Assembly (NCBI GenBank): GCA_024280885.1
Contig: JAJRPF010000071.1
Coordinates: 62,001-126,000, forward strand
Direction of reading: 5' to 3'
Source: Planctomycetota bacterium
Lineage (GTDB): Bacteria > Planctomycetota > JAJSAM01 > JAJVHW01
DNA length: 64,000 nucleotides
Shown here: in pieces, positions 13,150-21,862 of the stretch
Layout of the letters: each line of letters opens with the position of its first letter
Position numbering within the stretch: position 1 is the first letter of the stretch
Translations under genes and position numbers: made by a program
Notes under the pieces: generated by a model
Databases searched by the model: none
Seen by the model: the letters and a program-made list of their open reading frames with translations, nothing else
What the model was told of the DNA's origin: nothing

Positions 13150-15084
13150 GTGGATACCACCGGCCCCACCGACTGCGCCCGCTGCGGCAAGACGCTCCAT
13201 TCGTCGCACCGGTTCTGCCCCGAATGCGGTCTGCCGGCCTCGGGCGGATCGGTGCTGTCGAGCGAGATCAGCGTGCTCCGCGCGTCGTCGCGCAACACAC
13301 GCGACGGCGGCAGGCGCCCCCCGTGGCGACGCCTGCTCGTGCCCACGGCGTCGGCAATGACGGTCGCGATCGTGCTCGGCGTCGGGCTCATGCTCTTCAA
13401 TCGCCCGCTGATCGAGATGGTCTTCCCCGATGTCCGCGAGGCCGAAGCCACGCCCATCGTCATCAGCCCAAGTTGGGAACCGGAGTGGGTGCTGATCAAG
13501 GGCGGCGACTTCCACGTCGGGGCGCCGTTCGATGTCTCGGACGAGGAGATCGAGACGTGGCTGGTCGGCGGAGCCGAGGCGGCGATCGGGAAGTTCAACA
13601 TTACGAACGCACGTTGGCTGGAGTTCCTGCTCGCCAAGCAGGAGTGGCTCGTGAGCGAGGCACTCTGGAAGGCCGGAAGAGGCTCGATGGTGCCGTCCTA
13701 TGCGACCGGTTGGCGGCGCGAGGGAGGCAGTTCGAATCCGAGCGGGATGCCGATCATCCCGGAGGCGCGGGGTGCGGCCGACGCGCACGTCGATGTGCGG
13801 AACACCGACCACGTCCGCACGTTCCTCAAGTGGCACGCCTCGACGCCGGAGTACTACCTCAGCATTCACGGCGTCACGAATCAAGCCTGGCTGAAGTTTC
13901 TCAAAGTGCAGGAGGGCGAACTCCGCGAGGCGGGGGTATTCGAGGAGTGCATCCCGGCCGCAGGTAGCGGCTGGCACCGGACGGGCAGTGACAGCCTGCC
14001 CGCGCCCCCCATCGAGTTGATCGAGCGGGACGCCGACGAGCTCCCGGTCAGCCACGTCGGAGACGACGCCCTCGCCCTCTTCTGGGATTGGCTGCCGACA
14101 TCCGGCTTCTGGACCTGGCCGCCACGCATCGATGGACTGGAAGCGCCTCCGAATTGGCTGTGGCTGGAGTTCCTGACGGCGAACGAAATCGAGCTCACGG
14201 AGGTCGGCCTCTGGCAAACGGCTATCCCTGGCCCGGAGAGTGGCTGGAAGCTCGACGCATTCTTCGGCCCCATGATGCCGACGTACCCGCGCAGCCGCGT
14301 GGACCGCCATCGCGTCACAGGCGTGGGGATTAATGCGCTCCGGCGCTTCCACGATTGGAATTCGCTCAAACGCATTGGCTACGACTTTGAGATCAGCCGT
14401 TTCGAGATCACGAATGCACTGTGGCGCGACTTCATCGAGGCGCGCTCGACGGAACTGGCCGCGGACGGCGTTCTCGACGAGGCGAATCCGGGTTCCTACG
14501 GAGGCTGGGAGCGCGACGGGACGGGACGCTACGCCCCGCGCCCGGACGTACTCGATCTGCCGGTCCGCAACGTGAGCGCACATGCCGCTCTTCGCTTCGG
14601 CGAGTACCTGACGGATCGCCTGGATCAACCCGGCTACCTCATCCGCGTGCCCACCGCGCGTGAATGGGAGTACGCCGCTCGCGGGTCCGAATGGCGGGCT
14701 TACCCGTGGGGTCGCGACTTCCTGCTGCCGCCCGAGCCAGGAACCGGCGGCCCAAAGCCCCCGTACGGAACGTACGACCGGCGCCCACTCCCGGTCGAAT
14801 CCGTCGATCCGATGGACAAGTCCCCCGCCGGGGTCCTCGGTATGGGCACCAATGTCCGCGAGTTCGCCGAGCGCTGGGACCGCGACCTCGACGACGTCGA
14901 GTATCGCAAACGCACCGAGCGGCGCGGAGCGTCGTTCGCGGACGACATCCCGGCTGCGCGCCGCAGCGCACGCGTTTGGGCGTTTCTGGAAGTCGATGAT
15001 CGCCGGAGACGGTGGCCCGACGTGGGCGTGCGTCTGGTGAAGTGGTTCAACCGTGAGACTCTGGCCGAGCCTGGGGCGGAGTAA
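13150..15084 (+). CDS. Membrane protein with zinc ribbon and four FGE/sulfatase-modifying-factor-like modules, 644 aa
   Basis: GTG 13150 is the start. Residues 9-28 hold CARCGK...CPECG, a zinc ribbon. One membrane span follows near 64-84, so the rest is external. From about residue 149 the same pattern returns every ~90 residues (near 149, 238, 335 and 418): TNxxW-x2-FL, a helix, P-x4-GW, P-x-LPV-x-xV, then a second helix. This is the N-terminal lobe of the formylglycine-generating-enzyme (SUMF1/EgtB-like) fold. Only the last module continues into a complete domain (PTAREWEYAARG, GTNVREFAERWD, PDVGVRLVK). No cysteine remains in that domain, so the copper-binding Cys pair of true FGE is missing. 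A binding or scaffold role is more likely than catalysis. Confidence 0.7.
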   Translation: MDTTGPTDCARCGKTLHSSHRFCPECGLPASGGSVLSSEISVLRASSRNTRDGGRRPPWRRLLVPTASAMTVAIVLGVGLMLFNRPLIEMVFPDVREAEATPIVISPSWEPEWVLIKGGDFHVGAPFDVSDEEIETWLVGGAEAAIGKFNITNARWLEFLLAKQEWLVSEALWKAGRGSMVPSYATGWRREGGSSNPSGMPIIPEARGAADAHVDVRNTDHVRTFLKWHASTPEYYLSIHGVTNQAWLKFLKVQEGELREAGVFEECIPAAGSGWHRTGSDSLPAPPIELIERDADELPVSHVGDDALALFWDWLPTSGFWTWPPRIDGLEAPPNWLWLEFLTANEIELTEVGLWQTAIPGPESGWKLDAFFGPMMPTYPRSRVDRHRVTGVGINALRRFHDWNSLKRIGYDFEISRFEITNALWRDFIEARSTELAADGVLDEANPGSYGGWERDGTGRYAPRPDVLDLPVRNVSAHAALRFGEYLTDRLDQPGYLIRVPTAREWEYAARGSEWRAYPWGRDFLLPPEPGTGGPKPPYGTYDRRPLPVESVDPMDKSPAGVLGMGTNVREFAERWDRDLDDVEYRKRTERRGASFADDIPAARRSARVWAFLEVDDRRRRWPDVGVRLVKWFNRETLAEPGAE

Positions 15085-15434
15085 GGGTTCGCGCACGCAG
15101 TTCCAGGGAGCGAGAGCGAGCGAGGCGGCGCAGGACAAGGCGCATCGACGACGCGCCTCGCGGTCATGATTGAATTGGACGGGGAGCCGATTCGGGGAGG
15201 GTGCGAAGCTCCGCGGCTTGCCGCGGGAGTAGTCCGCGGCGAGGGAGGCAACACAGTCTTGCGTCGCCGCAGCCGCCCGAATCCCAGAAGTTAATCTTGC
15301 GCGGCCCCTCAGGGCCCCGCGCCGACACGTCGTCCTCTCGGAACGCGAACGCCGCCCCGGCACAGGGCCGGCGCGGCGCTTCGACGACGCTGGATCTCAG
15401 TCCGCCGTTCCAGGACCTCCTGCGAGAGATCGTC
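15085..15434. other. Intergenic region between FGE-like gene and small Cys protein
   Basis: This 350-base stretch has no convincing gene. It contains several short GC-rich inverted repeats (for example CCGCGGCTTGCCGCGG near 15210 and GGCCCCTCAGGGCCCC near 15304) that could end transcription of the two converging genes, but no T-run follows them. Confidence 0.4.
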
Positions 15435-15653
15435 CTATCGAGCGGTCTGCTCCTTCTTACGCGCGCGCTCTTCCTTCTTGAGCTTGCTCTTGATCCGGGT
15501 CAGCGAACCGCTCTCCTGGCGGCCCTTCTGCATCAGCCGCCCCATCTTCTGTTCCCAGACGACCTGGATGCAGTCGCTCATGTAGGGACAGTCCTTGGTC
15601 ATGCAGATGACGTCTTCGCGTCCAAAGCACCACTTCTTCTTGCCCATGGGCAA
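15435..15653 (-). CDS. Small Cys-containing basic protein, 72 aa
   Basis: It starts MPMGKKKWCFGREDVIC at 15653 (a second ATG lies two codons on). Four cysteines (WCFGREDVICMTKDCPYMSDC) are spaced for a metal site. The C-terminal half is a highly charged helix (LTRIKSKLKKEERARKKE). No family is recognised. AT-richer codons than the flanks and a clean soluble composition favour a real gene; the opposite strand is only a GC shadow. Confidence 0.55.
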   Translation of the reverse strand: MPMGKKKWCFGREDVICMTKDCPYMSDCIQVVWEQKMGRLMQKGRQESGSLTRIKSKLKKEERARKKEQTAR

Positions 15654-15892
15654 GCCTCCTCAACCGGTGCAATCGATTTGGTGGACCAGAGCGCCACTTC
15701 CTCGACCGGTCCCGAACTCTACAACTAGAAAAGCGACTCTGGCAAGGGCACTGCGAAAATCGTGTTTCCACCACCCGTGGGGCGCTTACCGACGTGTCTC
15801 GCTACCCGTCGCCCCATCGACCCGGGGGCCGCGCGACTTGAGGAGAGCCGCTTGCAGGCTCGAATTGGAGCCCGCGGACCGGCGCCGACCAC

Positions 15893-17164
15893 CTACTCGG
15901 TACGCGCGCGTTCGACCGGCGGCACGATGACTCTGGCCTCGCCCGGACGCATGATGGTGAGCGTCACGAAGAACACCAATTCGGTTTTCACCGTGCGCGT
16001 GGTGGTCGAACCGAAGAGGTATCCGGCTACCGGGATGTCCATCAGGATGGGAATTCCGCTGCGCTCGTGCAGGTCGGCCGATTGATCCAGGCCGCTGATG
16101 ACGACCGTGTCGCCATCGAGCACATCCACGACCGTATTCGCCTCGCGCGTCGAGATCACCGGGTTGACCACGTCGCGCGAGACCGACGTGCTGGTGATCC
16201 GGAAGTCGGAGACGCGCGAGAGTCGCGGATTGATCCGTGCCCGCACGAGTCGGCGCCCGATCCGCAACGGCTGGACTTCCAATCTCAGTCCAACGTCCTT
16301 GAACTGCGTCGATGCCGTGACGTTCACGCCCGAGAGCGCTTGCGTCACGATCGGCTCCTCGTCGCCCACGTCGATCGATGCGACCTCGCCCTGCGTCACC
16401 ATGATGCCGGGCTTCGACATCACCTTCGTCTCGGCGCCTGACTTGCCGAGTTGCAGGATGTAGTCGAATTTGACGTACTTGTCGTCGCTCCCGAACGAGA
16501 GCACCGCCTGTTCGCTCGCGCCGAGCACGTTGTCGAAGACCACATCCGCGCGCCGGAAGAAGAGATCGCCCGCCGGGCGATCCACGCGGATGTTGCTGGG
16601 TCCGATACCGATCCGCAGGTCGTCGTCGAACGAGATCTCTGCGATCTTGGCCTCGATGTAGACCTGCGGCTCGGGTGCGTCGATCATCGCCAACACGCGT
16701 TCCAGATCCGGCCAGTTGTCCTCGTGCTCTTCGATTCGCAGCGTGTTCTGCACGGTCGTGACGATCACGTTGCGAGAGTTCTTGGGATCCACTTGCGAGA
16801 CCGTGGAAGCGGGGCCGATCGCGTCGATGGTCGCCTTCTCGGACTTCCACCGCATGAGTTCCTGCTTCACGAGTTCCGGGCTCACCGCGTCGACGCGGTA
16901 GTACTTGACCACCATGCCGTTTGGCTTGCGGATCGTGTTCTTGTCCAGGAACTCAAGTCCCGCCGGCAGGCCGACTGGCTCTGCGGCGGGCTGCGTCTTC
17001 GGCGCAGGCTGCTTTGCTGCTGGCGGCAGTGGCGCGTCTTGAGCCCGTGCAGGACCGGCGACGCACGCGAGCAGCCCGAGGACCGTGACACACGCGAGCG
17101 GAGTAGGCAACACGGGGAGCGAGCGCAGACCAAGAGGCACGAGGGGTGTGAAGTTCTTGGTCAT
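15893..17164 (-). CDS. Secretin-family outer membrane protein, 423 aa
   Basis: The signal peptide ends near ARAQDAP. Residues about 60-170 look like small N-domains, including VYIEAKIAEIS and a short VNVRT-like strand set. The C-terminal half is the secretin core: TKVMSKPGIMVTQGEVASID, VGLRLEVQPLRIG, REANTVVDVLDGDTVVISGL, IPILMDIPVAGYLFGS and KTELVFFVTLTIM. These are hallmark segments of GspD/PilQ pores. It is shorter than typical GspD (about 650) and lacks most N-domains. It lies 6 nt after a small exported protein that may be its partner. No assembly ATPase or inner-membrane gene of a secretion system lies nearby, so its system is not identified; a pilin-like gene is 35 kb away. Confidence 0.85.
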   Translation of the reverse strand: MTKNFTPLVPLGLRSLPVLPTPLACVTVLGLLACVAGPARAQDAPLPPAAKQPAPKTQPAAEPVGLPAGLEFLDKNTIRKPNGMVVKYYRVDAVSPELVKQELMRWKSEKATIDAIGPASTVSQVDPKNSRNVIVTTVQNTLRIEEHEDNWPDLERVLAMIDAPEPQVYIEAKIAEISFDDDLRIGIGPSNIRVDRPAGDLFFRRADVVFDNVLGASEQAVLSFGSDDKYVKFDYILQLGKSGAETKVMSKPGIMVTQGEVASIDVGDEEPIVTQALSGVNVTASTQFKDVGLRLEVQPLRIGRRLVRARINPRLSRVSDFRITSTSVSRDVVNPVISTREANTVVDVLDGDTVVISGLDQSADLHERSGIPILMDIPVAGYLFGSTTTRTVKTELVFFVTLTIMRPGEARVIVPPVERARTE

Positions 17165-17170
17165 GGGTGG

Positions 17171-17698
17171 CTAGAGAAGGTCGATGACGTCCCGTGTGAT
17201 GTCCGGAACGTCGGGGGCTTTCTTCACGGAGCCCGAGCGGGCGACCAGATCGTATTTGCCCGCCCGCGCCGCCTTGCGCACGGCGTCGGAGAAGCGGCGA
17301 CTGGCCTTCTCGATCAACAACTCGTAGCGCGCGGTGCCGGGTTCGAGCTTGTCCTTGACGATTTTCTTGTACTCGGAGATCTCAGCCCAGACGGCGTTCG
17401 TGTCCACCTCGGCGGGATGATGGAAGTTGGCTGCGTTCCCGAAGTAGACGGCGGAGGCGTCCACCGTTGGCCGGTCCTCTTTCTTGATCTTCTTCGCGGG
17501 CTCATCGGCGTGCGCGGCGCTCGTCATCGAAGCGGCTCCCGCCCAGCCGACGAGATCAGCCAACGTGAGCGCTCCGACGGCAGCAGCGCAAACGACCAGC
17601 GTCGTACCAAGTTGCGAGCCTGCAGCGCGCGAGCCTGCGGTCATCCTGCTACCGGGATTCCGACCCAGCATCATCCGACTGAACATCCGACTGAACAT
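17171..17698 (-). CDS. Exported hypothetical protein upstream of secretin, 175 aa
   Basis: The start is taken at ATG 17698 (MFSRMFSRMMLGRNP). An open frame to 17881 exists but its first 61 codons look like upstream DNA. A hydrophobic segment (TTLVVCAAAVGALTLADLVG) followed by ASAAHADEP-like residues suggests a signal peptide or anchor. The mature part is charged and helical (EISEYKKIVKDKLEPGTARY) with no recognised family. The 6-nt gap to the secretin gene implies an operon, so it could be a periplasmic helper or pilotin-like factor; that role is inferred. Confidence 0.6.
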   Translation of the reverse strand: MFSRMFSRMMLGRNPGSRMTAGSRAAGSQLGTTLVVCAAAVGALTLADLVGWAGAASMTSAAHADEPAKKIKKEDRPTVDASAVYFGNAANFHHPAEVDTNAVWAEISEYKKIVKDKLEPGTARYELLIEKASRRFSDAVRKAARAGKYDLVARSGSVKKAPDVPDITRDVIDLL

Positions 17699-18137
17699 CG
17701 CGGGTTCCCTCCGCCCGGGGCCGATCTCTCGGCACCCCGGATCATCTCTCGTGTGCACCAGTCTGTCGCTGGCGAACACGGCTGTGGCCATCTGTCGTCC
17801 GGCCTTCCACAAGCGCTCTCTGTGCCATGTCGGAATTCGACCGACAGGAACGTTTGCGCACTCATAAGTATCGCACTTCAAGCATCTTATGGACGCACGA
17901 ATGCGGGTCGCAATTCCGCCGCGACGAGTTTTCCCTTTCGCCGCGTGGCGCGTGTCTCAATTGGACGGATGGCCATGGCGGATTCTTCTGATCGAATGAC
18001 GGAACCAACTGTCACCGGATGCCACACCGGGAACACCAGAGCGCCGAGATGTGGTCGAGACGCGAGCTGCGGCGCCAGGACGCCGTGCGGGGCCGGATGG
18101 CATGGGAACGCCGCTGACGAAGCGGTAGCCTTCGCGC

Positions 18138-19778
18138 GTGGAGACACCTCAACCCGTTGCCGCGTCGCTGAAAGCTGCCCACCGCGCCGGGGCTGTCGGG
18201 CGCGCCGCGTTGCGCTGGATGCGCTCGCGAGATGAGTGGCGCTGGTTGATCGCGCTCTGCGCTGGCGTGCGCTTGCTCGCGATGCTGACCAGCCCAGCGA
18301 TTCTGAACGACAGCGTGAGCCTGCTTCGCGCGGCCGTCCGGGTGTCTGCCGAAGGGCCGGGCGTCCTGCTGCAGATCCCCCATCACCCGCTCCCCGTCGC
18401 CGTGTTCGCTCTCGCAGGACAGTGGTTCGATCCGTTGACAGCGGCCTCGGTCCTGTGCGCCTTGGGGTCGTCCATCGCGGTCTGGCCGCTGCACGCGCTG
18501 GCGCGACGAGCCTGTGGGCGCCATGCCGCCCTGGCCGCATGCCTGTTCTACGCGGTACTCCCCAAGGCTGTGGCGGTCGGAGCGGTGCCACTCGCGGAGG
18601 GAATCGCGCTGCCCTTCTTCCTCGGTGCGCTGGCCCTCGCAGCGGCCGCCCGTGACGCGTCGCGAGCTGTCACGATCCGGAGACTCGTGGGAGCGGGCGC
18701 GCTCGCGGGATTGGCGTTTCTCGGTCGGCCGGAGGCGCTCATCGCGTTCCCGGCTGCTCTCGCGGCCGCTGCGCTGGACGGCCGCGTCGGGAAGCTGCGC
18801 CGGGCGGGGCTCGTCACGCTGGGTTTCGTCGTGTTCGCGCTGCCCTACGTCGTGCTGCTCTCGCAGGAGCGCGGCCGTTTCACCCTCAGCCCGAAGAAGG
18901 ACATCGCCCGCTTCGTGGGTGCGGCGGCACCGCTGCGTGACGCCCTCCCGGCGGGCGCAGCGATCGCGGCGCCCGAGCAGCCGACCGACGCGCATGCAGG
19001 CGGCGTGACCGACATCGTCCGCGGCACCGCGAGCGCTCTCGAAAGCGCGCTAACGGTGCCTCTGATCGTGCTCGTGCTGCTCGGAACGGTGCCGTATCGG
19101 CGCTGGCGGCGGCGGCGGGCGCGCCGCCCAAGGCTCCTGCTCATCGGCACGGCGCTGATCCTGATCGCACTCGTTGCCCGGCTCCACGCGGGTTGGGGCT
19201 ACGGCGGCGGGCGCCACGTTCTGGCCGCAGCAGTGCTGCTGCTTCCGTTCGCGGGAGAGGGGCTGGCGCTCTTGGGGTCGATCTTCGTGCGTGTGACGAC
19301 GCGCCGGCGGTTCTTGATCGTGGCGGCAACGACGCTCGCCATTCCACTCGGCGCGACGGCCGTCCTCCGACCGCCGGGCGAAGGGGGCCTCGGGGCGCGC
19401 CGACTCGGCGAGGCGCTCGCCGCCGCCATCGAGCGGGAGAGCGGCGCGGGCAGCCGCGTCACAATCGCGTCGTCGGGCGAACCCCGCGTCGCGTTCTACG
19501 CCGATCGAGTACTCGCTCGGAGTGGCGGGTCAGCGCACGACCTGCCCCTGTGGGGCCGTTTCCTGCGCCCGCTCACGCGCGGAGCCGCGCTGGACGACGT
19601 GGTCTCGGGGGTCCACGCGGAACTGACCCTCAGCGGAGCAGGCTGGCTGGTGCTGGACGTCGTGGATCGCGACGCGGCGGAGGTGGCGCTCCTGCGGGCA
19701 TTGCGCGAGCGAGGGATGGTCTCGGAATCGACAATCGCGGCGGGCTCGGAGCTCGCCGCGATCGCGGTTGTTCACTGA
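18138..19778 (+). CDS. Integral membrane glycosyltransferase, PMT/ArnT-like, 546 aa
   Basis: It starts at GTG 18138. The protein has about eleven hydrophobic segments between residues 35 and 420 (ALCAGVRLLAMLTSPAIL, AALAACLFYAVLPKAVAVGA, GLVTLGFVVFALPYVVLL and others) and a soluble C-terminal 130 residues, as in the GT39/GT83 family that moves sugars from lipid-phosphate donors to an external acceptor. The first external loop keeps the PHHPLPVAVFAL pattern but no clear catalytic Asp pair is visible, so donor and acceptor are unknown. The gene stands alone, convergent with the TPR gene (20 nt between stops). Confidence 0.65.
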   Translation: METPQPVAASLKAAHRAGAVGRAALRWMRSRDEWRWLIALCAGVRLLAMLTSPAILNDSVSLLRAAVRVSAEGPGVLLQIPHHPLPVAVFALAGQWFDPLTAASVLCALGSSIAVWPLHALARRACGRHAALAACLFYAVLPKAVAVGAVPLAEGIALPFFLGALALAAAARDASRAVTIRRLVGAGALAGLAFLGRPEALIAFPAALAAAALDGRVGKLRRAGLVTLGFVVFALPYVVLLSQERGRFTLSPKKDIARFVGAAAPLRDALPAGAAIAAPEQPTDAHAGGVTDIVRGTASALESALTVPLIVLVLLGTVPYRRWRRRRARRPRLLLIGTALILIALVARLHAGWGYGGGRHVLAAAVLLLPFAGEGLALLGSIFVRVTTRRRFLIVAATTLAIPLGATAVLRPPGEGGLGARRLGEALAAAIERESGAGSRVTIASSGEPRVAFYADRVLARSGGSAHDLPLWGRFLRPLTRGAALDDVVSGVHAELTLSGAGWLVLDVVDRDAAEVALLRALRERGMVSESTIAAGSELAAIAVVH

Positions 19779-19798
19779 ACGGACCGAAAAGGCGCGTC

Positions 19799-21187
19799 TC
19801 AGCGTGTGCGCCGCAGGCGCAGCTTGATGGCCTCCATCGTCTGCAGGACCTCGTCGACCGTCTTCGGGTCGCCGCCGCCGAGATTGACGAAGCGCTCGTA
19901 GTGGCGGAACGCCTTCTTCAGATCCCGATGCTCCGGCTCGCTCTGGTAGAAGCGACCGAGCGAGAGGTGCGCTGGCGCGTACTTATCGTCCACTGCCAGA
20001 ATGCGCTCGTAGAGCGCGAGTTCTTTGCTCGCGTCGGGCTTCGAGTGGCCGGTCTCGAGGACCGCCAGGTTGTGCATGGCCTCGACGTGACCCGGAGCAA
20101 GCTCGACCGCGCGTTCGAAGCTGGTTGTCGCGGCATCGACCTTCCCTTCGGCGGCGAGCGCGCAGCCCATGTTGTAGCGCGCAAACGCCGCTTCCGGTGC
20201 GAACTCGACCTCTTTCTGGAAGGCTTCGGTCGACTCGGCGTAGCGGCCGGCGCGGAAGAGGACGAGGCCGAGGTTATCCCACGCCTTCGCCATCTCAGGC
20301 TCGATCTCGAGGCACGCGCGCAGCGCACGCTCGGCCCGGCGCGAGCTCTTCGCGTGGGCATAGAGAACGCCGAGGTTGTTGAGCGTCTCGGCGTGACGCG
20401 GCCGAAGGGCATCGGCCTCCTCCATGCACTCGAGCGCCTTCTCGTACCCGGCACGACGGTGCGCGAAGACACCGAGATTGAACCAGACGTCTGCCGTGGC
20501 GCGACCGGCCTTCACGAGGTTCCACAGCCGCGTCTCGGCGACCGACTCGCGATCGCCCTCGAAGTCCAGCACAGCGCTGTTCACGAGCGGAGACACATAC
20601 CCGGGATCGAGCGCCGCCGCACGGGCCCACGAACGCGACGCGGCCTTCCGGTCGCCGTTCTCATAGTGCCAGGCACCCAGGTTGTTGTGCGGCGCGGCGT
20701 ACTCCGGATCGAGATCGATCGCATCGCGGAAGGCAGCGGCCGCATCGCTCCCCTCGCCCATCTTGTCGAGCGTCACGCCGCGATTGTTGTGCGCCGCCGC
20801 GTAGCGCGGATCGAGCGCGATGGACTCGTCGTACGCGGCGACCGCATCTTCCAACTCACCGAGATCGTCGAGAGCTGATCCCAGGTTGTTCCAAGCTCGA
20901 GAATCGCCCGGTCGGAGCGTAACGACCTCGCGATACGCGTCGCTGGCCTCCTTGGCATTGCCGCGCTGAGCCTGAATCCAGGCCGAGCAGAAGACCGCAT
21001 CGGCGTGCCAGGCATCACCGTCCGGGACGCGCGCTGCCGCTTCGAGCGCGGCGTCATAGTCACCGTCGCGGAGCGCCGTGAGCGCAGCATCGAGGTCGTC
21101 CTTCGAGTCGGCCGCAGCGGGCGCGATGAGAAGCACGGCCACGAGAGCGGCGGCGGGCACGATGGATTGCAGCTGGAATCGAGTCAT
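19799..21187 (-). CDS. Exported TPR-repeat protein, 462 aa
   Basis: A signal peptide (IVPAAALVAVLLIAPAAADS) precedes at least ten 34-residue tetratricopeptide repeats. Clear examples are DGDYDAALEAAARVPDGDA, DSRAWNNLGSALDDLGELED, DPRYAAAHNNRGVTLDKMGE, RHAETLNNLGVLYAHAKSS and EMAKAWDNLGLVLFRAGRYA, each with the W/A/G/Y/P positions of the family. The repeats stack into a superhelix for protein binding in the periplasm. No catalytic domain is fused. The gene is monocistronic and its partner is unknown. Confidence 0.85.
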   Translation of the reverse strand: MTRFQLQSIVPAAALVAVLLIAPAAADSKDDLDAALTALRDGDYDAALEAAARVPDGDAWHADAVFCSAWIQAQRGNAKEASDAYREVVTLRPGDSRAWNNLGSALDDLGELEDAVAAYDESIALDPRYAAAHNNRGVTLDKMGEGSDAAAAFRDAIDLDPEYAAPHNNLGAWHYENGDRKAASRSWARAAALDPGYVSPLVNSAVLDFEGDRESVAETRLWNLVKAGRATADVWFNLGVFAHRRAGYEKALECMEEADALRPRHAETLNNLGVLYAHAKSSRRAERALRACLEIEPEMAKAWDNLGLVLFRAGRYAESTEAFQKEVEFAPEAAFARYNMGCALAAEGKVDAATTSFERAVELAPGHVEAMHNLAVLETGHSKPDASKELALYERILAVDDKYAPAHLSLGRFYQSEPEHRDLKKAFRHYERFVNLGGGDPKTVDEVLQTMEAIKLRLRRTR

Positions 21188-21319
21188 GAAGTCCTCCCTG
21201 CGGAGCGTGGGATCGGTCCCGGGGCTCCACCGACTTCCTCATCGGATTGATGAGCACGCCGCTTGACCCCCGGCGTGAGCGGGAACTTCGGACAGTGGTG
21301 TGATGGTCGGGGATGGAGA

Positions 21320-21392
21320 CTGGTCGGCGGGCGGGGGATGGGCGGGGATTGGGAGGATTGGGAGTGGGGATTGGGATTGGGATTGGGAGATC
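21320..21392 (+). repeat. G-rich GGGATTGG-type tandem run
   Basis: Short units of GGGATTGG, GGGAGGATTGG and GGGATTGGGATT follow one another with little interruption on the plus strand. Four or more G-runs in close succession could form a G-quadruplex. Confidence 0.6.
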
Positions 21393-21428
21393 AGGCTGGA
21401 TCGCGACTCGTCGAGGGTGCGAAATACC

Positions 21429-21510
21429 GTGCCAGGCTCAATTCCTTCGCGCGGCTGCCGAGATGGACGAGGGCGAGTCTCCTCGGCGCGCGCAAGAATT
21501 GAGCCAGGCA
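21429..21510. repeat. 82-bp imperfect inverted repeat (REP/MITE-like)
   Basis: The arms 21429-21452 and 21487-21510 pair over 24 bases with three mismatches; each contains GTGCC[A/T]GGCTCAATTC or its complement. The similarity extends weakly outward past both arms. The core GTGCCNGGCTC also occurs in the dispersed repeats at 57854 and 61110. Confidence 0.7.
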
Positions 21511-21611
21511 CGCGATTTCGACGCCGCGTTCCCGCTCGATTGATCGGGGATTCGGAGGGCTGAACTGCGGGGAGGGAGGGGCCACCCACCACGACAACGC
21601 GGGAAACGCGA

Positions 21612-21655
21612 GCGAGTGGCGGGGTTTGTGCGCCAGCACAAACCATGACACTCGC
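21612..21655. repeat. Compound perfect hairpin
   Basis: The inner stem GGTTTGTGC/GCACAAACC with a 4-nt loop (21623-21644) is enclosed by an outer stem GCGAGTG/CACTCGC (21612-21618, 21649-21655). No T-run follows on either strand. Confidence 0.6.
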
Positions 21656-21818
21656 GGTGAGGCGCAGGGAGTGGATTCCGCCTGCTGAGTCCCGAACTCG
21701 CGACGTGCGCGCTTGCACCACGCGGGCACGACCCGATGCGCGGTCCGGCCTCCAGTCGCCACCCCGGACGAAGCGCGCGGAGCCGCGACCGGAGCCGAAC
21801 ACCCGAGCGAGAGCGAGC

Positions 21819-21837
21819 GTGCCGACGGAGTCGGCAC
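21819..21837 (-). terminator. Possible terminator hairpin after desaturase gene
   Basis: GTGCCGAC-GGA-GTCGGCAC is a perfect 8-bp hairpin 26 nt after the desaturase stop. It lacks a downstream T-run, so it may be a 3'-stabilising structure rather than an intrinsic terminator. Confidence 0.35.
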
Positions 21838-21862
21838 AAACACAATACAGCGACGCCCCTCG

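Larger units (their letters stand above)
21188..21862. other. Long repeat-rich intergenic region
   Basis: No gene is supported in this 675-base stretch. From left to right it holds a G-rich run with repeated GGGATTGG-type units (about 21320-21392), a long imperfect inverted repeat (21429-21510), a compound hairpin (21612-21655) and a simple hairpin just after the desaturase stop (21819-21837). This composition is that of a REP/MITE-type insertion site. Confidence 0.6.

Noticed and set aside
19193-20878. 561-codon plus-strand frame
   Set aside because: It runs antisense to the TPR gene and shows no family pattern, while the TPR frame shows regular repeats.
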